This document shows, piece after piece, positions 8,551 through 16,408 of a DNA stretch of 64,000 bases. Every line of letters begins with the position of its first letter. Position 1 is the stretch's first letter. This DNA comes from Synechococcus sp. PCC 7502. Its GTDB lineage: Bacteria > Cyanobacteriota > Cyanobacteriia > Pseudanabaenales > Pseudanabaenaceae. The DNA is taken from the NCBI RefSeq assembly GCF_000317085.1, contig NC_019702.1, positions 2,076,394-2,140,393 on the forward strand, in the 5' to 3' direction. Made by a program: the position numbers and the translations under genes. Below the pieces are notes generated by a model, which ran no database searches, was not told the origin of the DNA, and saw nothing but the letters and a program-made list of their open reading frames with translations.

Positions 8551-8662
8551 ATCACATCTGAATTTTTGCATGACAGAACACCCCTGTTGTCCATCCCATC
8601 TGACGGACTGATTCGTAACATTTTTCCTCATCGATTAGATGGGTTAAGTTCACACTCAGCAT
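8551..8662 (-). pseudogene. short remnant of an IS1595-type transposase
   Basis: The 383 bases between bolA and the next gene hold no intact frame. Read leftward from an ATG at 8662, about 37 codons resemble the N-terminus of cyanobacterial IS1595-type transposases: VNLTHLIDEEKCYESVRQMGW followed by a single Cys-His where a CxxC zinc knuckle is expected, then two stops and SEVKMKH. The resemblance is from memory and the piece is too short for certainty. The rest of 8498-8880 shows nothing I recognise. Confidence 0.4.
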
Positions 8663-8880
8663 AGTGTTAGCTGCTTCTGGGTTTCGCTACAGTATTATCA
8701 AACTCTTCCTTTCTTTCACCTTCCCGAAATACCTATTGAGCCTCTTTTTTAACTTTCCGCTTCTATACAGTCTTTTATGAGTTTGTGTATTACGGAGCTT
8801 GAACCTCTGCGTGGTGTGCAGCCCCATACCCCAACGTATTACTTGGTCGTAAAATAGGTTGTAATTTTCCAGTGAAAATG

Positions 8881-9444
8881 TTACTCGCTTAATTCATAAT
8901 TGGAGTTAATCAAACTTGACTCTAGTTCTCTTTGTTCAGATTCAGCAACATCTATGGCAACCGTGGGCAGGGCTGCTCCTGTCAGTCCACGTTTAATCCG
9001 TTCAGGGGTATAACTACAAGTTACAAATAAAGGATAAAGATATTCGCCCTTATCATTCATAATCTGATGATGCTTCCAGGGGAGTAGCCAACTATACTCA
9101 TTGCCAAGTATTACTTCTACCTGCCGCCACCGATTTAATAACTCAGAAAATTCTTCGTTGGGACGATGGATAAAGATAAATACCTCCCTCCCCGTTTTAA
9201 TTTTCCACTCTGGGTCACACATAAGCAGAGCAACATCGCACATTAGTTGAAAGTTTTGATCATTTTCTTTGTAGTTAGATATTTTAACCACAGGTAATGG
9301 GATTGTAATTACACTATCCGTAGCTCGACGTAGGCTGGGAATCAACTCAAAATATGGTCTATAGCGTTTGAGTAAATTAATCGCTTCTAATTGATTGCTA
9401 TAGGCGCAAAGTAAGGTTTCATAAAGAACTTGATCATTTGTCAT
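8881..9444 (-). CDS. uncharacterised protein
   Basis: I do not recognise this 187-residue soluble protein. I place the start at 9444 because GAGGT lies six bases before that ATG; a longer frame opens at 9474 but lacks such a site. The protein is rich in aromatic residues in its middle part (EYSWLLPWKHHQIM), has no signal peptide or membrane helix, and ends in an acidic Ser/Glu tail. No enzyme motif is visible. It is divergent from the phytol kinase gene, with a 196-bp spacer. Confidence 0.6.
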   Translation of the reverse strand: MTNDQVLYETLLCAYSNQLEAINLLKRYRPYFELIPSLRRATDSVITIPLPVVKISNYKENDQNFQLMCDVALLMCDPEWKIKTGREVFIFIHRPNEEFSELLNRWRQVEVILGNEYSWLLPWKHHQIMNDKGEYLYPLFVTCSYTPERIKRGLTGAALPTVAIDVAESEQRELESSLINSNYELSE

Positions 9445-9640
9445 TTTGACCTCATTGCCGTTAAATGCTGGCAAATATACGGATAAATAGTTGAGGATTG
9501 CGCTACTAGCACAGAGTTTGAGGTAAATTTAATAAAAGTTTGTCTAATCTTTATTCAATATAGCAATTTCTAACCTCGATCATGAGCATTTTAATATGCA
9601 GCAAGATAAATAATTTAACCAGCAAGCTTGATAGATTAAT

Positions 9641-10330
9641 ATGCCTGATTTAATTTCGTCTCCTTTTCCTCTATGGCTTCAAGTTGGGGCGATCGCCATT
9701 TGGCTAGGAGGTGTATTACTAATTGCAGAAATTTTACGGCAGTGGAAAGGTGAGTCAGAGCTAGTTCGTAAAGTTGTTCATATTGGCACGGGAAATATTA
9801 TTGTTTTGGCTTGGGGTTTAGGTATTCCCTTGTGGGTGTGCCTAATTGCCTGTGTTAGCTTTTGCATTATTACTTATATCTCTTATCATCAGCCGATTTT
9901 GCCAATGCTGAATAGCGTGGGACGTAAGACCTTGGGCGTATTTTATTATGCTGTGAGTATTACCTGCTTGGTGGTGTGGTTTTGGAGTATTAAGCTACCT
10001 GAATATGCTGTGGTGGGTGTATTGGTGATGGCGTGGGGCGATGGCTTAGCTGCCTTAATTGGGCAAAAATGGGGCAAACATCCTTACCTATTTATGGACA
10101 GTAAAAAAACTTGGGAAGGCTCTTTAGCTATGCTAGTTACCAGTTATATAGTGACGGTTGTGGTTTTGGCGATCGCTGGTCAATTTTCATGGTTAATTCC
10201 TCTACCTGTGGCGATCGTGGCAACTTTGTTTGAAGCAATTTCACCGGGGGGAACAGATAATTTGACCGTACCTTTAGGGAGTGGATTTCTCTGCTATGGT
10301 TTATCGATGATGGCGGGGATTGTCGGTTAA
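9641..10330 (+). CDS. phytol kinase-like polyprenol kinase (VTE5 type)
   Basis: A 229-residue integral membrane protein of the CTP-dependent dolichol/phytol kinase (CDP-alcohol type) family. It has six or seven predicted helices. The motifs RKVVHIGTGN (about 42-51), WGDGLAALIGQKWGKH (about 131-146) and SKKTWEGSLAM (about 152-162) match the cyanobacterial phytol kinase that recycles phytol from chlorophyll into tocopherol. A separate phytyl-phosphate kinase gene lies at 53636, so both steps are encoded in this window. The substrate is inferred from family. Confidence 0.82.
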   Translation: MPDLISSPFPLWLQVGAIAIWLGGVLLIAEILRQWKGESELVRKVVHIGTGNIIVLAWGLGIPLWVCLIACVSFCIITYISYHQPILPMLNSVGRKTLGVFYYAVSITCLVVWFWSIKLPEYAVVGVLVMAWGDGLAALIGQKWGKHPYLFMDSKKTWEGSLAMLVTSYIVTVVVLAIAGQFSWLIPLPVAIVATLFEAISPGGTDNLTVPLGSGFLCYGLSMMAGIVG

Positions 10331-10372
10331 AGAATTTTATCCTTAAGTATATTCAGAGCCAGATTTAGCAAT

Positions 10373-11206
10373 ATGCAATTTCCTCAGGTTAACTATACAG
10401 ATCAAATTGCGCCGCAGTTATTGGCAGAGGCACTCCATAATATTGGCTTTGTCGTACTTTCCGATCATCCCATTGATGCCCAGCTAATTAGTGATGTTTA
10501 TACCGAGTGGGCAGAGTTTTTTAATTCCCCAACTAAAACCCTTTATACTTTCAAGCCAGAAATTCAAGCGGGTTATTTCCCTTTCCAAACTGAAACAGCT
10601 AAGGGATATTCCCAGCCAGATTTAAAGGAGTTTTTCCATCTGTACAAATCCCATAATTTACCCAAGGGGATGAGCGATCGCAGTTGGCAATTATTTCAAA
10701 GTTTAATTAACCTTGGCGAAGAGTTATTAAGTTGGATTGAGTCAGTTTCCCCCGATGTGGTGCGTGACAATTTAACTATGTCCCTTGAAGGCATGATTAA
10801 AAATAGTCAAGAGAATTTATTACGAATTCTGCACTACCCGCCTCTAACTTCAGAATACACTGATGGTGCAATTCGAGCCGCTGCTCATGAGGATATTAAT
10901 TTAATCACTTTGCTGCCTGCCGCTACTGCCACAGGGTTACAGGTTTTGGATAATTTTGGAGTTTGGCATGATGTGCCTTCAAATTTGGGTGATATTGTCA
11001 TTAATGTTGGTGATATGTTGCAGTTAGCAACCGGGGGCTATTACCGCTCCACAACCCATAGGGTAATTAATGGTGAATCTGCTCATATTTCTCGCTACTC
11101 CATGCCGATGTTTCTCCATGCCCGTCCTGAGGTGGTTTTATCTGGGACAAAAACTGCTAGGGAATATCTACAAGAACGGTTACGAGAGATTGGTTTAATA
11201 AAATAG
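10373..11206 (+). CDS. isopenicillin N synthase-like 2-oxoglutarate/Fe(II) dioxygenase
   Basis: A 277-residue dioxygenase. The iron ligands are H172 and D174 (in AAHEDINLITLL) and H229 (TTHRVIN); R241 and S243 in RYSMPMFLH bind the co-substrate carboxylate, as expected for the 2OG-dependent group. The N-terminal jelly-roll region (about 1-100) is of the DIOX_N type. The substrate is not predictable. It follows the phytol kinase gene by 42 bp on the same strand and may be cotranscribed. Confidence 0.87.
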   Translation: MQFPQVNYTDQIAPQLLAEALHNIGFVVLSDHPIDAQLISDVYTEWAEFFNSPTKTLYTFKPEIQAGYFPFQTETAKGYSQPDLKEFFHLYKSHNLPKGMSDRSWQLFQSLINLGEELLSWIESVSPDVVRDNLTMSLEGMIKNSQENLLRILHYPPLTSEYTDGAIRAAAHEDINLITLLPAATATGLQVLDNFGVWHDVPSNLGDIVINVGDMLQLATGGYYRSTTHRVINGESAHISRYSMPMFLHARPEVVLSGTKTAREYLQERLREIGLIK

Positions 11207-11221
11207 CCTTTAAAAAGAAAG

Positions 11222-12124
11222 TTAATTTAATTTTTCATCATCCCAAGATACTGGGTCTTCTATCGGTTCTAAGTGGGTAAATACATGGGTTTCTGGTAGG
11301 GCTAAAGCGATCGCCTGTTCAATTTCTTCGCAAATATCATGTCCTTTCTGCACTGTCCATTCGCCGGGTACAAGGATGTGAAAGGAGACAAACCGATGGG
11401 AGCCTGCAACTCTAGTCCGCATACAGTGAAACTGGATACCTTGGCGATCATAGGGAGAAAGAATATCCGTAATCAATTGCTGTTCTGTATGGGGAATTGC
11501 CGCATCTAAAAGAGCAGAGCCACTTTCCCCAATGAGCTTAACGCCTGTCCAGACAATATTAACCGCCACAAACAAAGCCACAATCGGGTCAAGTACTAAC
11601 CAACCTGTTAAGGGTACGAGTAATAGTCCTAGAATCACACCAACGGAAGTCCAAACATCAGTAAGTAAATGATGGGCATCGGCGCGTAGAGTAATAGACC
11701 GCAACCGCTTTCCTGCTTTTAGTAGTATTAATGCCAATCCACCGTTTATGAGTGATGCTACAAAGGAAAGTGCTAGTCCTATGCCAAATTGCTCTAAGGG
11801 TTGGGGATGAAATAGTCTCTCTATAGCAGCGATCGCAATACTGACAGCAGCAACTAAAATTAAAGCTCCCTCTACGCCACTGGAAAAATATTCAGCCTTA
11901 GAATGACCAAAGGTATGTTCTTGATCTGGGGGCTTCGCAGCATAGGTCAATGCCCACACAGCAACTATGGCGGCAACTAAATTAACACCTGACTCCAAGG
12001 CATCGGAAAGTAGCCCAACTGAACCAGTGAGTAAATATGCACCTAATTTGAGGGCAATTGTCATTACTGCCGCACCAATAGACAGAAACGCATAAAAACG
12101 GGCTGATTTGCTACTTTTTTTCAT
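11222..12124 (-). CDS. cation diffusion facilitator family transporter
   Basis: A 300-residue CDF transporter that moves divalent metal out of the cytoplasm in exchange for protons. Predicted helices span about 10-205. The metal-site residues are visible in LLSDALESGVNL (D41 and neighbours) and LRADAHHLLTDVWTSVGV in the fifth helix, with the cytoplasmic signature HTFGHSKAEYFSS between helices 2 and 3. A soluble C-terminal ferredoxin-like domain (about 208-290) holds His residues (IQFHCMRTRV, SFHILVPG). The metal cannot be named with confidence. Confidence 0.9.
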   Translation of the reverse strand: MKKSSKSARFYAFLSIGAAVMTIALKLGAYLLTGSVGLLSDALESGVNLVAAIVAVWALTYAAKPPDQEHTFGHSKAEYFSSGVEGALILVAAVSIAIAAIERLFHPQPLEQFGIGLALSFVASLINGGLALILLKAGKRLRSITLRADAHHLLTDVWTSVGVILGLLLVPLTGWLVLDPIVALFVAVNIVWTGVKLIGESGSALLDAAIPHTEQQLITDILSPYDRQGIQFHCMRTRVAGSHRFVSFHILVPGEWTVQKGHDICEEIEQAIALALPETHVFTHLEPIEDPVSWDDEKLN

Positions 12125-12186
12125 GAAAGCGTTCCTATAATCTGGATTTGCTAATAATCTTAAGGTGTCTTAACTGCTGTCTTACT

Positions 12187-12477
12187 TTAGGATTTCTTAG
12201 GATTACGGCGGAATATACCAGTTAGAGAAATACCACTAACCAAAAGCCCAATCAACCCCAAACCACTTAAGATTGGATAAAATGCCTGCAAGTTAAAGAT
12301 GGCACCTGTGTGTAAATCAAGCAAAAATCCCCGTGATAGGTGAATATCCAGAAATTGCCATTGCTCTTCTATGGTTACTGCCATGCCAGTTAGCACAATT
12401 AAGGTGAATGGAATCGCAATAATTATGGCAATCAGACGATGGAACTTGCGGAATAATTGGATGAGCTTAGCATTCAT
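12187..12477 (-). CDS. PepSY-associated TM helix family small protein
   Basis: A 96-residue protein with two predicted membrane helices (about 14-34 and 67-86). The opening FRKFHRLIAIIIAIPFTLIVLTG is like the first helix of PepSY-associated membrane proteins, and the ending is basic (FRRNPKKS). The section between the helices holds LHTGAIF. Its role is unknown; related proteins are often linked to metal uptake or reduction. It sits between the CDF transporter and the sensor kinase, all leftward, with 62- and 59-bp gaps. Confidence 0.65.
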   Translation of the reverse strand: MNAKLIQLFRKFHRLIAIIIAIPFTLIVLTGMAVTIEEQWQFLDIHLSRGFLLDLHTGAIFNLQAFYPILSGLGLIGLLVSGISLTGIFRRNPKKS

Positions 12478-12536
12478 AGCAAATTCAAGAAGTTAATGCT
12501 CCAAGTTTATCATTAGTACCTCAGCAGTTAAGATAC

Positions 12537-13937
12537 CTAAGCCGATGGTAAAACCAATGTGAAGCAACTACCGACATTGAGTTGGCTAGAGACAAAAATT
12601 TCCCCTTTGTGCATGCGGGCGATCGCTTGGGCAATTGCTAGACCCAGACCTGAACCTTCCTCAAAATATGAACGGGCTTGATCGGCACGCCAAAAACGGT
12701 CAAATACCCTATTAATTTGGTTAGGGGCAATCCCAATTCCAGTATCTTCAACTTTGATAGTGATTACGGTATCAGTTTTTAAGAGACTAACCCTGACCTC
12801 ACCACCACTAGGAGTATATTTAATGGCATTATCAATTAAGTTTAGTAATAGTCTCCTTAAGTTACTAGCATCACCCTGAACCCCAAAATCCCCTGACCAT
12901 TGCCCTTGAGATTGTAGAGAGATATGTTTTGCGATCGCCATGGGTTCCAATAATTCTAGTAAATCTTCTAAAACCTCATCAACAGGAATTGTAATAGCAA
13001 TAGGAGCCAGAGGGTGTGTATCCATCCGATCTAAGAGTAGTAAATCCTCCACCAGTTGTCCCATTTGATGGGTAGCACTAACAATTGCCTCTAGTTTATT
13101 CACATAACTAGCATGAACTCGTTCAGGATGGCTTTGTATGACCTCTACCGCAGTTCTAATGGCAGTTAGGGGACTTCGCAACTCATGGGAGGCATCGGCT
13201 GTAAATTGTTGTAATTGTCGGATACTTTTCTCAATTGGCTGTAGCGATCGCTGAGTTAGCCACAAACCTGTACTGGCGATTAAAACCAAAGAAATACCAC
13301 CCCCAATTTGCAATCCCATTAGTAATCGAGATAACTCATCAGCAGTGGGAATGCTAACTCGCACATAGCCGTACAAGACTTGTTTTGGGGGCTTAGAACT
13401 GGACATATATACTGGCATGGTTAAGGAGCGCAATCCATTTTCTTGGAAGGTCTGGAGACTTTTACCCAAGGGTCGGCTTGGTATGCGCTCGCCCGTACTC
13501 GCTAATTGCTTCCCCTGAGAGTCAAACCATTCTACAGTTTGGTGATTGCGGCGCAGGTCTTGCCAAGGAATTTCTAGCTCACCATCATTATCAAGGTTAT
13601 GCAGAGTTTGGGTTACCACTAGATTTTTACTCATTTTGCCTGAGAGGGCATTGGGTAAGCTGTGAGCAGCAGCAGTAGCTAGGGTTGATAATTCCTGATC
13701 TAACTCACGATAGAGATTTTGGGCAAAAAACTGATACACAGCGATCGCTGAGACTCCCATAATTGCCAACATCGTAAACGTATAGGGTAATAACAATCCC
13801 CATGTCAAGTTAGAGAGAAAGGGTATTTTCGGATAAAGGCTTCTGGTTTTTCCTACGGAATAATATTTATATTTTATTCTTTTAAACACCCTGCTTAAGG
13901 CGGTATCCCAACCCATATACAGTTTCGATAAAATCAT
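12537..13937 (-). CDS. sensor histidine kinase (RppB-like)
   Basis: A membrane histidine kinase. Helices at about 46-70 and 208-228 frame an extracytoplasmic sensing region of about 135 residues. The H-box is FTADASHELRSPLTAIR with H251. The N-box (NLIDNAIKYT) and G-boxes (DTGIGI, GSGLGLAIAQ) follow. A full HAMP domain is not obvious; a short linker joins helix 2 to the dimerisation helix. The reading frame begins 56 bases inside the response regulator gene, and an internal start closer to helix 1 is possible. It is paired with the adjacent regulator. In cyanobacteria similar pairs (RppAB/NrsRS) sense redox state or nickel; that specific role is not shown here. Confidence 0.87.
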   Translation of the reverse strand: MILSKLYMGWDTALSRVFKRIKYKYYSVGKTRSLYPKIPFLSNLTWGLLLPYTFTMLAIMGVSAIAVYQFFAQNLYRELDQELSTLATAAAHSLPNALSGKMSKNLVVTQTLHNLDNDGELEIPWQDLRRNHQTVEWFDSQGKQLASTGERIPSRPLGKSLQTFQENGLRSLTMPVYMSSSKPPKQVLYGYVRVSIPTADELSRLLMGLQIGGGISLVLIASTGLWLTQRSLQPIEKSIRQLQQFTADASHELRSPLTAIRTAVEVIQSHPERVHASYVNKLEAIVSATHQMGQLVEDLLLLDRMDTHPLAPIAITIPVDEVLEDLLELLEPMAIAKHISLQSQGQWSGDFGVQGDASNLRRLLLNLIDNAIKYTPSGGEVRVSLLKTDTVITIKVEDTGIGIAPNQINRVFDRFWRADQARSYFEEGSGLGLAIAQAIARMHKGEIFVSSQLNVGSCFTLVLPSA

Positions 13938-14559
13938 GACTCGCGTTTACAGCTTTGAGTTTTTGTCTTAATCCCCGAATATGGACTTTAACCGTTTCCT
14001 GACCGGGCGGGTCTTCCGATGACCACAGATGATCCAAAATATCGTTGCGACTAAGCGTACGACCATTATGACGTAAAAGTAATTCCAAAAGCATGTATTC
14101 CTTCGGAGTTAAAAAAAGTGGGTGATCGCCATAGGTAACCTTACAGGTAGCTGGATCAAGTTGCAGATCACCACAGACTAAAATTGGTGAACTTGATCTG
14201 GTTCCCCGCCGCAGTAAGGCTCGAATCCTTGCTAATAACTCCTTTAGATCAAAGGGTTTAATCACATAATCATCAGCCCCCACATCTAAGCCTGATACCT
14301 TATCACTGCTAGTGTCCTTGGCTGTTAACATCAATACGGGCATAGTATAGCCAGCTTGACGCAATTGATGACATAGGGAAATTCCATCTAGCTTTGGTAA
14401 CATTAAATCTAATACCACCAGATCGTAGGGGAAAGTTTTAATCAGTTCCCACCCCGCTAGCCCATCGATGGCAGTATCAACGGCATAGTGGCGATCGCTC
14501 AAAGCTTCAACCAAAGACATTAAAATTCTCTGATCATCTTCAACCACTAATATTTTCAT
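13882..14559 (-). CDS. OmpR/PhoB-family response regulator (RppA-like)
   Basis: A 225-residue response regulator. The receiver domain (1-118) has the acidic pair E7/D8/D9, the phospho-acceptor D51 in LVVLDLMLPKLDG and K101 in VIKPFDLKEL. The C-terminal winged helix (about 127-222) has LTPKEYMLLELLLRHNGRTLSR and ETVKVHIRGLRQKL. The kinase gene overlaps its 3' end by 56 bp, so the two act as one operon. The neighbouring CDF transporter and PepSY-type protein suggest a possible metal or redox signal, but no operator was identified. Confidence 0.92.
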   Translation of the reverse strand: MKILVVEDDQRILMSLVEALSDRHYAVDTAIDGLAGWELIKTFPYDLVVLDLMLPKLDGISLCHQLRQAGYTMPVLMLTAKDTSSDKVSGLDVGADDYVIKPFDLKELLARIRALLRRGTRSSSPILVCGDLQLDPATCKVTYGDHPLFLTPKEYMLLELLLRHNGRTLSRNDILDHLWSSEDPPGQETVKVHIRGLRQKLKAVNASHDFIETVYGLGYRLKQGV

Positions 14560-14683
14560 GACATATTTTCATGGCAAAATTTTTATAGATTGACGAGCTA
14601 AGAATAGCGACTTAGATAAGTAGGAACTGATAATTCAATTTTAATTAATGGATTTTATGGATTTTAAAGACCTGATCCTGATC

Positions 14684-14806
14684 AGGACTTACGCAGCATA
14701 AAAGAAAAACCTAGATTTAAAAGGGGTTTGGGGCAAAGTCCCAACTGAGGGCGTAGCCTCAAACTCCCTTCTACCATTACTTTATAAATTTGAGTGCGTA
14801 AGTCCT
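14684..14806. repeat. 123-bp MITE with ends matching the IS701-like element
   Basis: The 395-bp gap between the response regulator and the DUF2808 gene holds this small element. It starts AGGACTTACGCA (14684-14695) and ends with the exact complement TGCGTAAGTCCT (14795-14806). The same 12-bp ends close the IS701-like element at 34856-36785. It has no coding capacity and a G-rich/C-rich internal section. The remainder of the gap shows no gene. Confidence 0.8.
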
Positions 14807-14954
14807 ACCTGATAATAAGATCACAGATAAAAAATGTGGTCAATAACTTTAATGGGACTACAGAAATATTAATAATGTCAGTGCTAGACTAGTCCCTAAG
14901 GAGATTGCTACCTGAACTACTAAATTAGTTCTAATCAGTTTTATAGAGGGAATT

Positions 14955-15488
14955 ATGGATCGCCTAATCTATCCTGTAATCTATAATTTAGGATTTGCCT
15001 TAACTTTATTCGCTGTGCTACCTATTGGTGCTAGTGAAGCTGTACGTTTGCGTGATGGTAAAACCTATTTTAATCAAGTTCCGCAACTGGTGGATGCCTA
15101 CACCACCCAAAATCTTGTTAATGTTACCAATGCCGTTTATTACTTCAAAGTTTCTGTGCCTAAGGATGCGGGTGAATCTTTGCAAAGGCTAGAGATTAAA
15201 CCCTATAAGTCCCTTGATGACGTTAATTTTGAAGTTGATAATACAGTTAATAACCCAACAGGGATAGCGATCGCTCAGGATCAAGACAAAAATATTACCG
15301 TGGTATTTAATCCTGCCATTGCTCCGGGTGAAACCATTAATATTCCCCTACGGGCAGTGCGTAATCCCCGATACGGAGGAGTCTATTTATTTGCAGTAAC
15401 AGCTTTTCCCCAAGGCGATACCGCCCACGGACAGTTTTTAGGTTATGGGCGACTTAATTTTTATGACAGCGATCGCTTTGGTTATTAA
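14955..15488 (+). CDS. DUF2808 family exported protein
   Basis: A 177-residue protein with an N-terminal hydrophobic signal segment (about 8-26, cleavage likely near GAS). The body has the DUF2808 pattern: VRLRDGKTYF, a beta-rich middle (YYFKVSVPKDAGESLQRLEI), FEVDNTVNNPTG and PLRAVRNPRYGGVYLFAVTAFP(Q)G, ending in GYGRLNFYD. The family is cyanobacterial, exported and of unknown function. It converges with the next gene, with 3 bp between the stops. Confidence 0.82.
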   Translation: MDRLIYPVIYNLGFALTLFAVLPIGASEAVRLRDGKTYFNQVPQLVDAYTTQNLVNVTNAVYYFKVSVPKDAGESLQRLEIKPYKSLDDVNFEVDNTVNNPTGIAIAQDQDKNITVVFNPAIAPGETINIPLRAVRNPRYGGVYLFAVTAFPQGDTAHGQFLGYGRLNFYDSDRFGY

Positions 15489-15491
15489 ATA

Positions 15492-16145
15492 TTAAAAGTT
15501 ATCCCTAGTTGTGAAGGTGATGTTGTTTCTAGTCACAATAGTAAAAGGAGTAGAGGGTTCAATGACCACAACTTGAGGGGCTGTAACATTTCCAACGATG
15601 ACCCCTGCGGCAGCTCCACCGAGGATTTTTTCCGTAGAAATCGAGCGATCGCCAAAAATCCCACCTAAAAGCGCTCCAGCCAAACCACCAATCGCTGCAT
15701 CACCGGCAATGGAACCAACTCCAGTTTCACGGGGGTCTTTAACATCATTGATTAGGTCGGATTCAGCCAATAGTCTTACGGTTCCACCTCTGCTAGTCAA
15801 GGTTTTAGCCACAAATTTTGCACCACCAGATACTGGGACAAACTCACCGCCAATGATCGCACCTTCAGGGATTAAAACGGTACCGTTAGCTGAGATTACA
15901 TCTTGATCAACACGGAGGTCTGCGGTTTTTCTTTCACCTTTGCCGATATATAAGGTTTCAGAACTGTCTAGCCTAACTTCAATGCTTTCCCCTGCTCTTA
16001 ATACTGAATTTTGGCGAAATACTTGAGCTATTTTAAAATTACGACTGGGATTAAACTGATTACTCTCTGCCTGAATGGGTGGGATATGCACGGCTCCACT
16101 CACGATCGCAGTTAGCACTAAGGATGAAATAGCTTTAGATAACAT
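15492..16145 (-). CDS. exported protein with glycine-zipper segment
   Basis: I choose the ATG at 16145 because GGAGG precedes it by 8 bases; a longer frame opens at 16184. The 217-residue product starts with a signal peptide, then a charged region with a SLT-like beta pattern (GESIEVRLDSSETLYIGKGE). Residues at about 145-187 form a Gly/Ala-rich hydrophobic hairpin (GDAAIGGLAGALLGGIFG and ILGGAAAGVIVG), a glycine zipper like those in outer-membrane-associated proteins. It ends with a beta-rich Thr/Asn tail. Function unknown. Confidence 0.7.
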   Translation of the reverse strand: MLSKAISSLVLTAIVSGAVHIPPIQAESNQFNPSRNFKIAQVFRQNSVLRAGESIEVRLDSSETLYIGKGERKTADLRVDQDVISANGTVLIPEGAIIGGEFVPVSGGAKFVAKTLTSRGGTVRLLAESDLINDVKDPRETGVGSIAGDAAIGGLAGALLGGIFGDRSISTEKILGGAAAGVIVGNVTAPQVVVIEPSTPFTIVTRNNITFTTRDNF

Positions 16146-16264
16146 AGAATAACCTCCGTCTGAACTTATACACAACATGACCAAATGCGATCGCTTTCAG
16201 TTCCCATTTTAGTGATAACGGTTGAATTCATCGCATCATAACAAAAAGCCTATTTCTCCATTCC

Positions 16265-16356
16265 ATCTGTCATTCGTCAATTTATCTTAGAAAATCTCTT
16301 ACAACCTCTACCAACCTGAATCCATACATCGTCATTTCTCTAAATGCGTAAGTCCT
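16265..16356 (-). repeat. 92-bp dispersed repeat, copy A
   Basis: Read on the minus strand this segment begins with AGGACTTACGCA and matches copy B at 21929-22020 over its full 92 bp, with 9 differences by my hand count (about 90 percent). Beyond the 92 bp the flanks differ, so copy A is an isolated element end between the glycine-zipper gene and murJ. The first 12 bases equal the ends of the IS701-like element and of the 123-bp MITE. Confidence 0.8.
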
Positions 16357-16408
16357 ATATCAAATCAAACTAACCACGGAAATTAAGAGCGGAGGTAATG
16401 CGGTTAAA

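Noticed and set aside
15598-15906. 102-residue plus-strand frame within the glycine-zipper gene
   Set aside because: Pro/Ser/Ala-rich antisense of a real gene with a signal peptide and ribosome site; no independent support.
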